In this document: positions 37,301-44,791 of the stretch, in pieces | How positions within the stretch are numbered: position 1 is the first letter of the stretch | Layout of the letters: each line of letters begins with the position of its first letter | Origin: Microbacterium sp. MYb72 | GTDB lineage: Bacteria; Actinomycetota; Actinomycetes; Actinomycetales; Microbacteriaceae | Direction of reading: 5' to 3' | Length of the DNA stretch: 64,000 nucleotides | Assembly (NCBI RefSeq): GCF_002979415.1 | Contig: NZ_PCOT01000005.1 | Span: 30,363-94,362, forward strand | The notes under the pieces: generated by a model | Databases searched by the model: none | The model's input: only the letters and a program-made list of their open reading frames with translations | What the model was told of the DNA's origin: nothing | Translations under genes and position numbers: made by a program

Positions 37301-39883
37301 GGCGTCGCCGTATTCGAACGAGTAGACCGAGCCCTCGTGGGCGCCGGTGCCCGCGGCATCCCGGGGCTCGTTGAAGTGGTTGAAGAAATTGTTGTTCGGA
37401 AGGGTTCCCGAGTCCTCCACCTCGTGCCCGCCGAGGACCGGCACGTAGGGCACGGTGGCGAACTGGTCGGCGGCGCTGTTGAGCATCCACTGCCACTGCT
37501 CCTCGAGGTCCCCGTTGTCGACGAGGTCACCCGTGACGAGGAGGAACTTCGGGTCGTCCACCTTCGCCGACGCCTTCTCGAAGGTGTCCTGCCACTCCAG
37601 GAAGCTCCCGAGATCGGAAGCCTGGGAATCGGACCCGAAGAGGAAGTGGAACGGCTCCGCGATCGCCGAGTCGGTCGTGAAGCTGCCGATCCCGCCCCAG
37701 CCGTTCGGTGTGCCGTCGCCGACGCGGTACACGTAGGAGGTTCCGGGGGAGAGCCCGTCCGCCGTCGCCTTGTGGCTCGCGTACTTCGTGGTGCGGCGCG
37801 CCTCACGGTCGCTCTCCGTCACGAACGTGTCGATGATCTCGCTCTTCCCATCGAACTCGATCACGCCGTCGTCGGGGAACTCGTCGCCGTCGCGGGCGCC
37901 TGCGGGAGCGATCTGGACATGCGTCGCCGTGACCTCGGGCGGGGTGTACCAGGCGAAGCTCATCGAGGTGCGGGTGTCGCCGTTGAAGTTCATCGAGAAC
38001 GCGGTGGGTGTCTTCGCCAAGGTGCTGAAGCTCCAGACGATGTCGCGGACGGGGGAGACGCCGTCGGCACCCGCGATGGACGCGGCCGGAACCGTGACCG
38101 TGTAACGGTGTCCGAATCCGAAGTCCCGGTGGGCGATCGACACGAGGTCGTCCTTCGCGGTCGGGACGACTCCGGATGCGGCGGCTCCGGTCTCGTCGAC
38201 GATCGAGATGGAGGAGGCGTCGACGATCGAGACGTCCTTGTTGACGCGGAGGGTCACGGGTGCGGCGAGGTCGACGGTCGCCGCGGCATCGACCGGGGCC
38301 GTCTGCACGTCGACGGTCGGGATCACGAGCGGGGCGCCGTCGATCCGGTCGCCCGAGATGCGGATGTTGCGGAGGAAGCTGTCGCCGTAGCCGCCGACGG
38401 TGGTGTTGTCGTCGGTGTTGGAGGGAGTGTCGGTGGCCTGCAGCCAGCGCAGGAACAGCGTCGAGGCCCCGGATGCGGCCGCGGGCAGCGGGACGTCGGT
38501 GAGGCGGCACGTGTCGTCAGGGCAGGTGAAGGTGTGCGTCGCGGTCTTGATCGTGGAGTCGGGGACATCGGTCCAGGTGACCCGGTCGGTGCTCATCTGG
38601 ACGACGAAGTCGCGGGGACCCGAGCCCGAGGCGCTGTGCTCCGACGAGAGGGAGAGGTTCTCGAAACCGACGGAGGACAGCGATGCCAGCCAGTACTTGG
38701 TGCCGGCGCCTCCGCCCCAGCCCTGCACGGAGATCGCGTTGCCGCGGTCGGCGTGGAAGCCGTACTCGCCGCGGGTGCCGACGCTGGTGAGGGCGGAGTG
38801 GTCGGCATAGGCGCTGTCGGTGGCCCAGAAGACGCCGTCGTCGCCGTCGTCGGCGAACGCCCACTCCGCCACGGAGGCGCGCGGGGCCGCGGGGGTGCGG
38901 AAGGACCACACGATGTCGGATGCCGGGGCGATGCCGTCCGCCGCTCCGGCCACCGCGGCGCGGGGCAGGGTGACGGTGTATCCGCGTCCGGGCTGGAGCG
39001 GAGCGTGCGTCAGCGAGAGCTGGGTGCCGTTCGCGGTCGCGGCGACGTCGGCGACGGGGGAGCCACCGTCATCGACGACCGATGCCGTCGCGCCCGATGC
39101 GAGCGCGATCGGCTTGTTGAACGTCACGGTGAGCACAGCGTCCAGCGGCGCGTCGACGGCGCCGTTCAGCGGGGAGAGCGCGGTCGCGACGGTGGGCCGC
39201 TCGACCGGTGTGCCGGTGGATGTGCCGGATACCGAGATGTCGCGGATGCGGCTGGAGCCGGTCGCGCCGACGGTCGATCCGCTCGCGCTGGTGGTGGAGG
39301 TCACCACCCAGCGGATCGCGACGTCGGCGCGGTCGGCGGCGGATGCCGGCAGCGGGAGCGACGCGACGGAACCGCCGGTCGCGAAATCGGTGCCCACGGT
39401 GACGACGCCACCCGGCACGTCCTGCCAGGTGCTCTGGCCGTCGGTGCTGACCTGCACAGCGAAGTCGCGCGGTCCCGAACCGGACGAGCGCTGCTGTGAG
39501 GTGAGAGTGAGGTCGGCATAGCCACGGGTGTCCAGGGTGACCACCCACCCCTTGATGCCCACGCCGTCGTTCCAGCCCTGGTATCGCACCGAGCGCTCGG
39601 CTTCGTCGTAGGTGTAGGAGAGCAGCGGGTCGGTCGTGACGGGACGCAGGCTCGCCGCGGTGTCCGCGCCGCCCGTCGCGGTGAAGACGTTCGCGGCCGG
39701 GCTGGCGTCGACGACGGAGGGCGCCGTCGCGAAACGCCATTCCGCCACCGATTCGGGTCCGGCAGCCTGCGCGGTAGGAGCGATGAGTGCCGAGAGCGTG
39801 AGTGCCGCGGTGATCGCGGCCAGGGTGCGCACGACTCCGGAGCGGGAGAGCCGGAGCGGGTGCGTGGTGTCCGAGGAGGTCAT
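34376..39883 (-). CDS. Giant secreted wall-anchored fusion: purple-acid-phosphatase-like domain plus GH8-like glycosidase
   Basis: From ATG 39883 this is 1835 residues. Order: Sec signal peptide (cleavage after about A40); a beta-rich region; SbsA-type Ig domain (about 228-331); second beta region; second Ig domain (about 521-624); purple-acid-phosphatase-like N-domain (about 632-740); metallophosphoesterase (about 745-1000) with D752-S-Q, GDLVD at 785-789, H820 and HDH at 952-954; two fibronectin III domains (about 1064-1255); a GH8-like domain (about 1264-1660) with Glu1336 in SESNGYGM and the Asp cluster 1409-1413; a third fibronectin III domain; then LATTG at 1790-1794, a helix and an Arg-rich tail, a class E-type sortase signal. 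Oddity: Gly819 replaces the usual metal-binding Asn of GNHE. The substrate is unknown, perhaps a phosphorylated glycan. Confidence 0.85.
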   Translation of the reverse strand: MTSSDTTHPLRLSRSGVVRTLAAITAALTLSALIAPTAQAAGPESVAEWRFATAPSVVDASPAANVFTATGGADTAASLRPVTTDPLLSYTYDEAERSVRYQGWNDGVGIKGWVVTLDTRGYADLTLTSQQRSSGSGPRDFAVQVSTDGQSTWQDVPGGVVTVGTDFATGGSVASLPLPASAADRADVAIRWVVTSTTSASGSTVGATGSSRIRDISVSGTSTGTPVERPTVATALSPLNGAVDAPLDAVLTVTFNKPIALASGATASVVDDGGSPVADVAATANGTQLSLTHAPLQPGRGYTVTLPRAAVAGAADGIAPASDIVWSFRTPAAPRASVAEWAFADDGDDGVFWATDSAYADHSALTSVGTRGEYGFHADRGNAISVQGWGGGAGTKYWLASLSSVGFENLSLSSEHSASGSGPRDFVVQMSTDRVTWTDVPDSTIKTATHTFTCPDDTCRLTDVPLPAAASGASTLFLRWLQATDTPSNTDDNTTVGGYGDSFLRNIRISGDRIDGAPLVIPTVDVQTAPVDAAATVDLAAPVTLRVNKDVSIVDASSISIVDETGAAASGVVPTAKDDLVSIAHRDFGFGHRYTVTVPAASIAGADGVSPVRDIVWSFSTLAKTPTAFSMNFNGDTRTSMSFAWYTPPEVTATHVQIAPAGARDGDEFPDDGVIEFDGKSEIIDTFVTESDREARRTTKYASHKATADGLSPGTSYVYRVGDGTPNGWGGIGSFTTDSAIAEPFHFLFGSDSQASDLGSFLEWQDTFEKASAKVDDPKFLLVTGDLVDNGDLEEQWQWMLNSAADQFATVPYVPVLGGHEVEDSGTLPNNNFFNHFNEPRDAAGTGAHEGSVYSFEYGDALFMQFNSQYGGGLDENGDTAWVDPQFSKQLDWLRRTVAETDKRWKFVSLHKGVYSAGENVCNWEADRVAFYEKTLVPIFQETAVDVVLEAHDHMYMRSHQMRDGHPVDTITDENGQIVVQYDVTDPNGVLYLMPNALGNKFYETPEGCDTSFAAINAQPEKKMFVDFSVSRDTLSFTAYTAAKEDEIAGSDGLREFDHYSITRTDGTPDPVRDASVRIADGAASFSWKAPTASVEPVRGYRIYEKNDRVGVNWSAYIPAETGKEQYTFVQPISDDPTVRYEFVVRAVGAKDNSAPVAIAPPRASDDEKAPSAPVGVTLRAASPFQVNVSWLPSVDDVAVTGYKVFRDGELVARTTTTTFQDAGREPGTTYEYRISAYDAAGNESAKSTPATVSTPRNPTTTDPQRPFGQHTVYAPGTLRPGVGQERMDATVASLYDAWKDAYLTQNPYESDQYYVYYNGNGEAGEDAPDAVTTSESNGYGMLITAIMAGHDPQAQTLFDALLRFAKAHPSSVDPDLMAWQQRDDGTAIVNTTEVDEEGEEYGDDAASDGDLDMAYALLMADAQWGSGGAFDYLSEARRLMAAILRSEVHPTDDVILLGDWTRDEIVFGRSTRTSDFMLQHFKDFAKATGNPRWTDVVDATQSASHDLFSRFSPTTGLLPDFAIRDGAGYRPVDPGFLEDDNDGAYNWNASRVPWRLGTDYLLTGDDRTREQLSTMNSWLQTATHGDPSAIAQGYSLEGQPLDEWTDLAFSAPFTVSAMVEGGNQEWLDALWEANTAEPVTTYFGDSIRMLSLIVVSGNWWSPTGVGLPETAVAPVAPTGLTATATAPASVRLEWQSTAGMLKTAATGRAEVIGYRVFRDGVAVASVAEGTSFVDSGLVGGTTYRYHVTAVDSLGQESSPSDVAAVTTPKSGGGTPVDPGTPGSPHGGGLATTGGSVPIWMLLGGLALIAVGAIALIRRRRGGRSGRSTDVGGDA

Positions 39884-39941
39884 CGAGTGTCCTTCGTGGG
39901 GCGGTCGACGGCAGCGACCTATGAGGCGAGGGTGGATTTCG

Positions 39942-39964
39942 ATAGTAAAGATCATTTACGATCT
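39942..39964 (-). promoter_or_regulatory. Predicted promoter and AT-rich operator of the giant gene
   Basis: On the minus strand TACTAT (39942-39947) is a -10 candidate with ATAACA 16 bp upstream. The spacer holds two overlapping inverted repeats: GTAAA/TTTAC (39945-39949 and 39955-39959) and AGATC/GATCT (39949-39953 and 39960-39964). The stretch is unusually AT-rich for this genome, which suits a regulated promoter. Confidence 0.45.
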
Positions 39965-40082
39965 GTTATGGGAATGCTATCCACACACGAAGGCACGGGT
40001 CAATGACGAGAGACCGGACGAGAGGAGAGTTCATCCGCCGGCACGAAAGGCGCATCGGCCGTTCATCGGCCGGTACGGGACG

Positions 40083-40718
40083 CTACGGAAGTAGAGCGAT
40101 GACCTCGCCGAGGTCCTGCGGGCCGATGACCAGGCTGGCGGCGGCGCGGACGGCCGGCTTCGCATTGAACGCGAGTCCGAGGCCCGCGGCCGCCATCATC
40201 CTCAGGTCGTTGGCGCCGTCGCCGATCGCGATCGTCGCGGACGATGGCACTCCGAGCTCCGCGGCCCATTCCCGCAGCGATGATGCCTTCGCTTCGGCGT
40301 CGACGATCTCGCCGTCCACGCGACCCGTCAGCGCTCCGTCGGAGACCTCGAGCCGATTGGCGCGCCAGCGGTCCACGCCGAGACCCGGAGCCACGTGGTC
40401 CAGGATCTCGTGGAATCCGCCGGACACGACGCCCACGACCCCGCCGCGTTCGTGCACCGCCGCCGTGAGCTCTCGGACTCCGGTCGTGGGCTCGATCCGG
40501 GCCAGAACCCGTTCGAACGACGACACCTCGACGCCCTGGAGGGCCGCGACGCGCGAGCGCAGGCTCGTGGCGAAATCGACCTCCCCGCGCATGGCCGCCT
40601 CGGTCGCCGCCTGCACCTCCTCGCGCCGTCCTGCTTCGTCGGCGAGCAGCTCGATCACCTCATTGCGGATGAGGGTGGAATCGGCATCGAGGACGACGAG
40701 GAAGCGCGCGGAGGTCAC
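40083..40718 (-). CDS. serB: Phosphoserine phosphatase
   Basis: HAD-family enzyme of the last step of serine synthesis. The 211-residue protein has motif I VVLDADSTLI (about residue 10; D-x-D nucleophile and acid), the substrate loop around EVIELLADEAGRREEV, motif II VVSGGF (about 98), and GDGANDLRMM (about 166). There is no N-terminal ACT domain, so it is the short form. GTG 40718 lies 7 nt after TAGGCT, suggesting a leaderless message. Confidence 0.88.
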   Translation of the reverse strand: MTSARFLVVLDADSTLIRNEVIELLADEAGRREEVQAATEAAMRGEVDFATSLRSRVAALQGVEVSSFERVLARIEPTTGVRELTAAVHERGGVVGVVSGGFHEILDHVAPGLGVDRWRANRLEVSDGALTGRVDGEIVDAEAKASSLREWAAELGVPSSATIAIGDGANDLRMMAAAGLGLAFNAKPAVRAAASLVIGPQDLGEVIALLP

Positions 40719-40725
40719 GGATTCG

Positions 40726-40731
40726 AGCCTA
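40726..40731 (-). promoter_or_regulatory. -10 element, leaderless (serB)
   Basis: On the minus strand TAGGCT ends 7 nt before GTG 40718, between serB and glgC. Confidence 0.5.
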
Positions 40732-40764
40732 GCGATAGCCGCCGGGCTCGAACGCCGCATGACG

Positions 40765-42006
40765 TCAGCGGTCGACGAAGACGCCCTTGCCGACCACGGT
40801 GATCCCCGAGTCCGTGACGGTGAAGCCGCGGGCCAGGTCGCGTTCGCGGTCGACGCCGACCGTCGCGCCGTCGGCCAGAACGACGTTCTTGTCGAGGATC
40901 GCCCTGTGCACGCGGGCGCCGGCGCCCACGCGGACGTGATCGAACAGGACAGAGTCGGTGATGGTCGAGCCGCCTCCCGCGAGGGTCCACGGGCCGACCA
41001 CGCTGCGCTCGACGTGCGTTCCGGAGAGCACGCAGCCGAGGGACACGATCGAGTCGATCGCGTTGCCGATGCGTCCGACCGAGTCGCGCACGAACTTCGC
41101 GGGCGGGGAGTTCACCGCCTGCGAGTGGATCGGCCACTCCATGTTGTAGAGGTTGAACACGGGCAGCGTGGAGATCAGGTCCATGTGCGCGTCGAAGAAG
41201 GAGTCGATCGTACCCACGTCTCGCCAGTACGAGCGGTCGCGCGGCGAGGAGCCCGGCACGTCGTTCTGCTTCATGTCGTAGTAGCCGGCCTCGCCCCGTT
41301 CGACGAAGTAGGGGACGATGTCGCCGCCCATGTCGTGGCCGGAGGTCGGGGATTCCCCGTCTGCCTCGACGGCGGCGATCAGCGCGTCGGCGTCGAAGAT
41401 GTAGTTGCCCATCGACGCGAGGACCTCGTGCGGCGAGTCGTCGAGCCCCTCGGCATCCGTGGGCTTCTCCAGGAACTGCTTGATGCGTCCGGACTCGATG
41501 TCGGCGTCGATGACCCCGAACTGCGACGCGAGGGCCAGGGGCTGTCGGATGCCGGCGACCGTGGCCTTCGCGCCCGACGCGATGTGCGCGTCGAGCATCT
41601 GCTGGAAGTCCATGCGGTAGACGTGGTCGGCGCCGATGACGATCACGATGTCGGGCTTCTCGTCGTTGATCAGGTTGAGGCTCTGCAGGATCGCGTCGGC
41701 GGAGCCGGAGAACCAGCGCTTGCCGAGCCGCTGCTGGGCGGGCACTGACGTGACGTACGAGTCGAGGAGGGCGGACATCCGCCAGGTCTGCGAGATGTGA
41801 CGGTCGAGGCTGTGGGACTTGTACTGGGTGAGGACGACGATCTGTCTCAAGCCTGAGTTTATGAGGTTCGAGATGGCGAAATCGATCAATCGGTACTGTC
41901 CGCCGAAGGGCACTGCAGGTTTTGCGCGGTCAGCCGTGAGGGGCATGAGACGCTTGCCCTCGCCGCCGGCGAGGATGATGCCGAAGATCTTCTTTGGAGC
42001 GGACAT
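40765..42006 (-). CDS. glgC: Glucose-1-phosphate adenylyltransferase
   Basis: Makes ADP-glucose for glycogen. The 413-residue protein has the N-terminal nucleotidyltransferase signature [25 protein letters not shown] (about residue 11), an internal [10 protein letters not shown] segment (about 102), and a left-handed beta-helix C-terminus. ATG 42006 lies 6 nt after TAGGGT. It is divergent from glgA, with only 47 nt between start codons, so both promoters overlap. Confidence 0.95.
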   Translation of the reverse strand: MSAPKKIFGIILAGGEGKRLMPLTADRAKPAVPFGGQYRLIDFAISNLINSGLRQIVVLTQYKSHSLDRHISQTWRMSALLDSYVTSVPAQQRLGKRWFSGSADAILQSLNLINDEKPDIVIVIGADHVYRMDFQQMLDAHIASGAKATVAGIRQPLALASQFGVIDADIESGRIKQFLEKPTDAEGLDDSPHEVLASMGNYIFDADALIAAVEADGESPTSGHDMGGDIVPYFVERGEAGYYDMKQNDVPGSSPRDRSYWRDVGTIDSFFDAHMDLISTLPVFNLYNMEWPIHSQAVNSPPAKFVRDSVGRIGNAIDSIVSLGCVLSGTHVERSVVGPWTLAGGGSTITDSVLFDHVRVGAGARVHRAILDKNVVLADGATVGVDRERDLARGFTVTDSGITVVGKGVFVDR

Positions 42007-42012
42007 GGCTCC

Positions 42013-42046
42013 ACCCTAGAGTGCCAATCCCTGCGTGTACTAGCGT
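42013..42046. promoter_or_regulatory. Face-to-face leaderless promoters of glgC and glgA
   Basis: TAGGGT on the minus strand (42013-42018) lies 6 nt before the glgC ATG, and TAGCGT on the plus strand (42041-42046) lies 7 nt before the glgA ATG. The two -10 elements are only 22 bp apart, so each -35 region lies under the other promoter and the two may compete for polymerase. Confidence 0.5.
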
Positions 42047-42053
42047 TTCGCAC

Positions 42054-43238
42054 ATGCGAGTTGAAATGATCACGAAGGAGTATCCGCCGGAGATCTACGG
42101 CGGTGCTGGCGTGCACGTCGCGGAGCTCGTCACGGCTCTGCGAGAGAGCATCGAGGTGCGTGTCCGCGCCTTCGGCGCGCCCCGTGACGAACCGGGGACG
42201 TTCGCCTATCGGACCCCCTCGGAGCTCGCCGACGCGAACGCCGCGCTGCAGACGCTCGGCACCGATCTCGAGATCGTCTCGGCGATCGCCGACGCCGACC
42301 TCGTGCACAGTCACACCTGGTATGCGAACTTCGCCGGTCACATCGCCTCGCAGTTGCACGGCATCCCGCACGTGCTCACCGCGCACAGCCTCGAACCCCT
42401 CCGGCCATGGAAGGCCGAGCAGCTCGGCGGTGGCTACGCGGTGTCGAGCGGGATCGAGAAGCTCGCCTACGAGAACGCCGCCGCGGTGATCGCGGTGAGC
42501 GCCGGCATGCGCAACGACATCCTGCGGAGTTACCCGAACGTCGACCCCGCGAAGGTTCGGGTCATCCACAACGGCATCGACGTCGAGCGCTGGCGTCCGG
42601 TCCAGAACCCGGAGTTCCTGGCGTCGATCGGCATGGACCCGTCGAGGCCGTCCGTGGTCTTCGTCGGACGCATCACGCGTCAGAAGGGTCTGCCGTACCT
42701 GCTGCAGGCCGCAGGGCGGCTGCCCGCCGATGTTCAGCTGATCCTGTGCGCCGGCGCTCCGGACACTCCCGAGATCATGGCGGAGGTGCAGGAGGGCGTG
42801 CGCCTGCTGCAGCAGTCCAGGGAGGGCGTCATCTGGATCGAGCGGATGCTGCCGCGTGACGAGCTCTCCGCGATCCTCACGGCAGCGACCACGTTCGTCT
42901 GCCCCTCGGTCTACGAGCCCCTCGGCATCGTGAACCTCGAGGCGATGGCGTGCGGCGCCGCCGTGGTCGGCACGGCGACCGGCGGCATCCCCGAGGTCGT
43001 CGCCGATGGTCGCACCGGACGCCTGGTCCCGATCGAGCAGGTGCAGGACGGCACCGGCACACCCGTCGATCCGGAGAAGTACGTCGCAGACCTCGCCGCG
43101 GTGCTCACCGAGGTGGCGTCGGATCCGGCGAGGGCGAGGGAGTACGGCGAGGCCGGTCGCGCTCGTGCACGCGACGAGTTCAGCTGGAGTGCGATCGCCG
43201 ACACCACGCGCGCGCTCTACGCGGAGCTGACGGACTGA
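42054..43238 (+). CDS. glgA: Glycogen synthase, actinobacterial GT4 type
   Basis: A 394-residue GT-B glycosyltransferase of family GT4, shorter than enterobacterial GlgA. The N-domain begins EMITKEYPPEIYGGAGVHVAEL with the glycine loop, and the C-domain has FVGRITRQKGLPYLL (about residue 200) and the sugar-nucleotide E-x7-E region SVYEPLGIVNLEAMACG (about 285). In mycobacteria the equivalent (GlgM) makes maltose 1-phosphate from ADP-glucose, so the product may be that and not the glycogen chain itself. ATG 42054 is probably leaderless. Confidence 0.88.
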   Translation: MRVEMITKEYPPEIYGGAGVHVAELVTALRESIEVRVRAFGAPRDEPGTFAYRTPSELADANAALQTLGTDLEIVSAIADADLVHSHTWYANFAGHIASQLHGIPHVLTAHSLEPLRPWKAEQLGGGYAVSSGIEKLAYENAAAVIAVSAGMRNDILRSYPNVDPAKVRVIHNGIDVERWRPVQNPEFLASIGMDPSRPSVVFVGRITRQKGLPYLLQAAGRLPADVQLILCAGAPDTPEIMAEVQEGVRLLQQSREGVIWIERMLPRDELSAILTAATTFVCPSVYEPLGIVNLEAMACGAAVVGTATGGIPEVVADGRTGRLVPIEQVQDGTGTPVDPEKYVADLAAVLTEVASDPARAREYGEAGRARARDEFSWSAIADTTRALYAELTD

Positions 43239-43243
43239 GCAGA

Positions 43244-43249
43244 TAGGCT
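43244..43249 (+). promoter_or_regulatory. -10 element, leaderless (ABC ATPase)
   Basis: TAGGCT ends 6 nt before ATG 43256, just after the glgA stop. Confidence 0.5.
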
Positions 43250-43255
43250 GGCAGC

Positions 43256-44041
43256 ATGCCAAGCGCTCTGGAGTTCACCGACGTCGTCGTGCGCCGCGAG
43301 GGGTGCAACATCATCGATCACGTGACCTGGCAGGTCCAGGACGATCAGCGCTGGGTCGTCCTCGGACCCAACGGGGCGGGCAAGACCACGCTCCTCCAGT
43401 TGGCCGACACGCTCATGCACCCGACCTCGGGAACGGTGACGGTGCTGGGGGAGACCCTGGGTCGCACGGACGTCTTCGAGGTGCGCCCGCGCATCGGCTT
43501 CGCGTCGTCGGCGATGGCCAAGAGGGTGCCGAGGGACGAGACGGTGCTGAACACGGTCCTCACGGCCGCGTACTCGGTTCTCGGCCGCTGGAACGAGCTC
43601 TACGAGAGCATCGACGAGCGCCGTGCGCTGCGCGTCCTCGCCGAGTGGAAGCTGGATCACCTCGCCGACCGCACCTTCGGCACGCTGAGCGACGGCGAGC
43701 AGAAGCGCGTGCAGATCGCGCGCGCCGTGATGACCGATCCGGAGCTCCTGCTGCTGGACGAGCCGACCGCCTCTCTCGACCTCGGATCCCGCGAGGAGCT
43801 GCTGAGCCTGCTCAGCGGCTACGCCTCGTCGCCCACGACCCCGGCCATGCTCATGGTCACGCATCACGTCGAGGAGATCCCCGTCGGCTTCACCCACGTG
43901 ATGCTGATCCGCGAGGGCAGGGTCGTCGCGGCAGGGCCGATCGCGGAGACCCTCACGGCCGAGTCCCTCACCGAGGCGTTCGGCATGCCGATCGTGCTCA
44001 CCGAGGACGGCGGACGCTACGCCGCGCGCGCGGCATCCTGA
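43256..44041 (+). CDS. Stand-alone ABC ATP-binding protein (ModF/YlmA type)
   Basis: A 261-residue single ABC ATPase with Walker [10 protein letters not shown] (about residue 38), a signature of [12 protein letters not shown] (about 144; Asp in place of the usual Gly), Walker [13 protein letters not shown] (about 165) and the switch His in [10 protein letters not shown] (about 203). No permease lies beside it. Proteins of this kind are of uncertain role and may act without a transporter. Confidence 0.8.
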   Translation: MPSALEFTDVVVRREGCNIIDHVTWQVQDDQRWVVLGPNGAGKTTLLQLADTLMHPTSGTVTVLGETLGRTDVFEVRPRIGFASSAMAKRVPRDETVLNTVLTAAYSVLGRWNELYESIDERRALRVLAEWKLDHLADRTFGTLSDGEQKRVQIARAVMTDPELLLLDEPTASLDLGSREELLSLLSGYASSPTTPAMLMVTHHVEEIPVGFTHVMLIREGRVVAAGPIAETLTAESLTEAFGMPIVLTEDGGRYAARAAS

Positions 44042-44053
44042 TCGCCCATCTGC

Positions 44054-44059
44054 TAAACT
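44054..44059 (+). promoter_or_regulatory. Predicted -10 element of rpmE2
   Basis: TAAACT lies about 73 nt before the L31 ATG, giving a leader of about 65 nt. No clear Zur-type palindrome is visible near it. Confidence 0.35.
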
Positions 44060-44132
44060 CGATCCTTGGTGCTCACCGCACCGCAGACTTCCCCGACTCT
44101 GGCACAATCCAGGGCATCAACTAAGGAATCCC

Positions 44133-44390
44133 ATGAAGACTGACATCCACCCCGACTACAAGGCCGTCGTGTTCCGCGACCTCGGCTCGGGCGAGACCTT
44201 CCTCACCCGTTCGACCGTCACGAGCGACAAGACCATCGAGCTGGACGGCGTGGAGTACCCCGTCATCGACGTCGAGATCTCCTCGGCCTCGCACCCGTTC
44301 TACACGGGCAAGCAGCGCATCATGGACTCGGCCGGTCGCGTCGAGAAGTTCAACCAGCGCTTCAAGGGCTTCGGCGGTTCCTCCAAGTAA
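44133..44390 (+). CDS. rpmE2: Ribosomal protein bL31, type B (zinc-independent)
   Basis: An 85-residue L31 of the longer type B. It starts [20 protein letters not shown] and lacks the Cys pair that binds zinc in type A, so it is the zinc-free paralogue that often replaces type A when zinc is scarce. ATG 44133 follows AAGGA. A 14-bp hairpin terminator follows the stop. Whether a type A copy exists cannot be seen in this window. Confidence 0.95.
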   Translation: MKTDIHPDYKAVVFRDLGSGETFLTRSTVTSDKTIELDGVEYPVIDVEISSASHPFYTGKQRIMDSAGRVEKFNQRFKGFGGSSK

Positions 44391-44402
44391 GGACCGCCGC
44401 GA

Positions 44403-44434
44403 AAGGCCCCGCTCTCCTCGGAGAGCGGGGCCTT
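44403..44434. terminator. Bidirectional intrinsic terminator
   Basis: A 14-bp perfect stem (AAGGCCCCGCTCTC at 44403-44416, GAGAGCGGGGCCTT at 44421-44434) with a CTCG loop lies between rpmE2 and the convergent small gene. Confidence 0.88.
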
Positions 44435-44456
44435 CGTCATTGCGCCGGGGATCCGG

Positions 44457-44738
44457 TCAGATGTCGATGACGATGCGATCGCCGTCGATGGCGTTCGGCG
44501 GATCGCCTGGCGATGGTGCGGGTGCCGTCCGTCGGGTCTGGCGGTCGCGCTCCATGCCGGCCTCGTAGGCCGAGGGCATCCAGATCGCGTCGAAGGCTCC
44601 GCCGAATCCGCCGCCCGTGCCTTCGTACTTCTCCTCGACGGTCTTCTTCGACATCGTCCTGACGATCGCGAAGACGATCAGCCCCGGTCCCATGCCGGCG
44701 ACCATGGCGACGTAGAACCAGCCGACGATGTCCTTCAT
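44457..44738 (-). CDS. Small single-helix membrane protein, function unknown
   Basis: A 93-residue protein with one hydrophobic helix at about residues 6-27 and a hydrophilic tail with a Gly-rich stretch (GTGGGFGGAFD). I do not recognise a family. ATG 44738 lies 6 nt after TAGCCT (44745-44750), so it has its own leaderless promoter. It is convergent with rpmE2. Confidence 0.55.
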   Translation of the reverse strand: MKDIVGWFYVAMVAGMGPGLIVFAIVRTMSKKTVEEKYEGTGGGFGGAFDAIWMPSAYEAGMERDRQTRRTAPAPSPGDPPNAIDGDRIVIDI

Positions 44739-44744
44739 GCGCCC

Positions 44745-44750
44745 AGGCTA
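44745..44750 (-). promoter_or_regulatory. -10 element, leaderless (small membrane protein)
   Basis: On the minus strand TAGCCT ends 6 nt before ATG 44738. Confidence 0.45.
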
Positions 44751-44791
44751 CGCGGGGCGCACGACGTCGGCATCCGTCGTGCGGGGGATTC

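Noticed and set aside
35129..39499. 1456-residue open frame on the plus strand opposite the giant gene
   Set aside because: It is a GC-rich shadow frame: composition is dominated by Arg, Val, Gly and Asp, no domain is visible, and the minus-strand protein has clear domains throughout.
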